From contig CANGHK010000004.1 in the NCBI GenBank assembly GCA_947453625.1, positions 1-64,000 of the forward strand: a stretch of 64,000 nt of DNA, given 5' to 3'. Position 1 is the first letter of the stretch, and every line of letters starts with the position of its first letter. Positions 63,466 through 64,000 of this stretch are shown here, piece by piece. The position numbers and the translations under genes are program-made. The notes beneath the pieces were generated by a model, which was given only the letters and a program-made list of their open reading frames with translations, did no database searches and had not been told where the DNA came from. Origin of the DNA: Burkholderiales bacterium. GTDB taxonomy: Bacteria; Pseudomonadota; Gammaproteobacteria; Burkholderiales; Burkholderiaceae_C.

Positions 63466-63831
63466 TCACTGCCGGCGCTGACCGCCTGGCTCGTCTTCGG
63501 GCGGTTTGGCGCCGGCGGGGCCGGCTACGCTCGGTGGCGCCACACCGTCCCGGCCGGCACGGGCAGTGCCTGAACCCGACTTGCCCGGCCGCAGGCCCAG
63601 CGCGGCCAGGCGCTCCTCGCGCCGCCGCGCCACGCGTCGGCCCTCGCGCTCTGCGGCCGCCCGCTGGGTGATGCCCACGCTGTCGGCGAATTGCCACCAG
63701 ATCGCCGCGGCGGCAAACGGTGCCAGCACGACCCACCACGACCAGTTCGCGACCGGGCCTGTCGCCACCAGTTTGAGCAGCAGCAGCAGTACCCCCACGA
63801 GCACAAAGCCAATCGCATTGCTCCCTGTCAT
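63466..63831 (-). CDS. Small Trp-rich protein (TIGR04438 type)
   Basis: The 121-residue protein has an N-terminal hydrophobic span GFVLVGVLLLLLKLVA, then WSWWVVLAPFAAAAIWWQFAD with five tryptophans. Charged AEREGRRVARRREERLAALG follows, and the C-terminus is a disordered tail. The pattern is that of the small Trp-rich proteins of betaproteobacteria. Function unknown. Confidence 0.8.
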   Translation of the reverse strand: MTGSNAIGFVLVGVLLLLLKLVATGPVANWSWWVVLAPFAAAAIWWQFADSVGITQRAAAEREGRRVARRREERLAALGLRPGKSGSGTARAGRDGVAPPSVAGPAGAKPPEDEPGGQRRQ

Positions 63832-63934
63832 CGACAGCCGATTGGCAATATCGCGTCAACCCGCCTGGCTAAAATTCGTTGTAGGGACTGTAGACCCGCC
63901 CATGCACGCTGTTTCACCTGTCGAAAGCAACACC

Positions 63935-64000
63935 ATGAAGAAAATCGCCTTGATCGCTGCCCTGGCCGCCGTGGTGGTCACTCCTGTCTTCGCCAATGCC
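63935..64000 (+). CDS. Start of a secreted protein, cut by the window edge
   Basis: From the ATG at 63935 the frame reads MKKIALIAALAAVVVTPVFA, a signal peptide with a standard cleavage site. An in-frame ATG at 63902 would add eleven residues. A TAAAAT -10-like sequence lies at 63870-63875. The mature protein is outside the window, so the function cannot be given. Confidence 0.6.
   Translation, partial: MKKIALIAALAAVVVTPVFANA

Overview
The window reads as chromosomal DNA of a GC-rich betaproteobacterium of the order Burkholderiales, probably in or near the Leptothrix/Rubrivivax/Methylibium group. The evidence is gene content and order (alaA-hom-thrC-moeA-moaD; rnhA-methyltransferase / gloB-mltD; recR-ybaB-dnaX; dnaQ-lgt / ilvD), a small Trp-rich protein typical of the order, and GC-rich codon use. 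No rRNA or CRISPR array is present. One tRNA, tRNA-Val(CAC), is present.

Bases 1-17100 form a surface-glycan locus of lower and patchier GC. Rightward genes (1-5981) encode a GT2 glycosyltransferase, a polysaccharide pyruvyl transferase broken by an in-frame TAA, a Wzx-type flippase and a capsule-type glycosyltransferase. Leftward genes (6540-17111) hold a complete pseudaminic acid pathway: pseB, pseC, pseF, a pseG-GNAT fusion that can supply PseH, and pseI. With them are a methyltransferase, a second GT2 and an FAD-dependent oxidoreductase. Remains of IS4 and IS66 transposases and a decayed first copy of pseI show repeated rearrangement.

Bases 17400-26700 are an acyl-CoA block: an Old Yellow Enzyme-type reductase, acetoacetyl-CoA synthetase, an SDR, a two-subunit 3-oxoacid CoA-transferase, an acyl-CoA synthetase, an enoyl-CoA hydratase and a MaoC-type hydratase. 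Bases 26700-46000 are mostly housekeeping: molybdenum cofactor genes (moaD and two moeA, moaA), threonine and alanine synthesis (hom, thrC, alaA), bcp, phoH, an M3 peptidase, prpE, an NlpC/P60 hydrolase, rnhA and gloB. Bases 45400-53000 carry mltD, recR, ybaB, dnaX, a PurM-like protein and a phospholipase D lipoprotein.

Bases 53200-59800 are accessory and decaying. They contain a truncated sterol desaturase-like gene and an MFS transporter flanked by two inverted copies of a ~166-bp element with terminal inverted repeats. Next come a Bug-type solute-binding protein and a graveyard beside tRNA-Val: a tyrosine integrase tail, a pRiA4b ORF-3-like fragment, a YqhA-like membrane protein, an ISAzo13-type transposase tail and the 3' end of a type I restriction hsdR. 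Housekeeping order resumes with tRNA-Val, dnaQ, lgt and ilvD.

The most interesting observations are the inverted element pair whose terminal repeats supply the stop codons of both adjacent genes, a GC-rich palindromic repeat that lengthens threonine synthase in frame, the pseI replacement history, and the nonsense-split pyruvyl transferase. All family assignments were made by reading the sequence; no database search was run.
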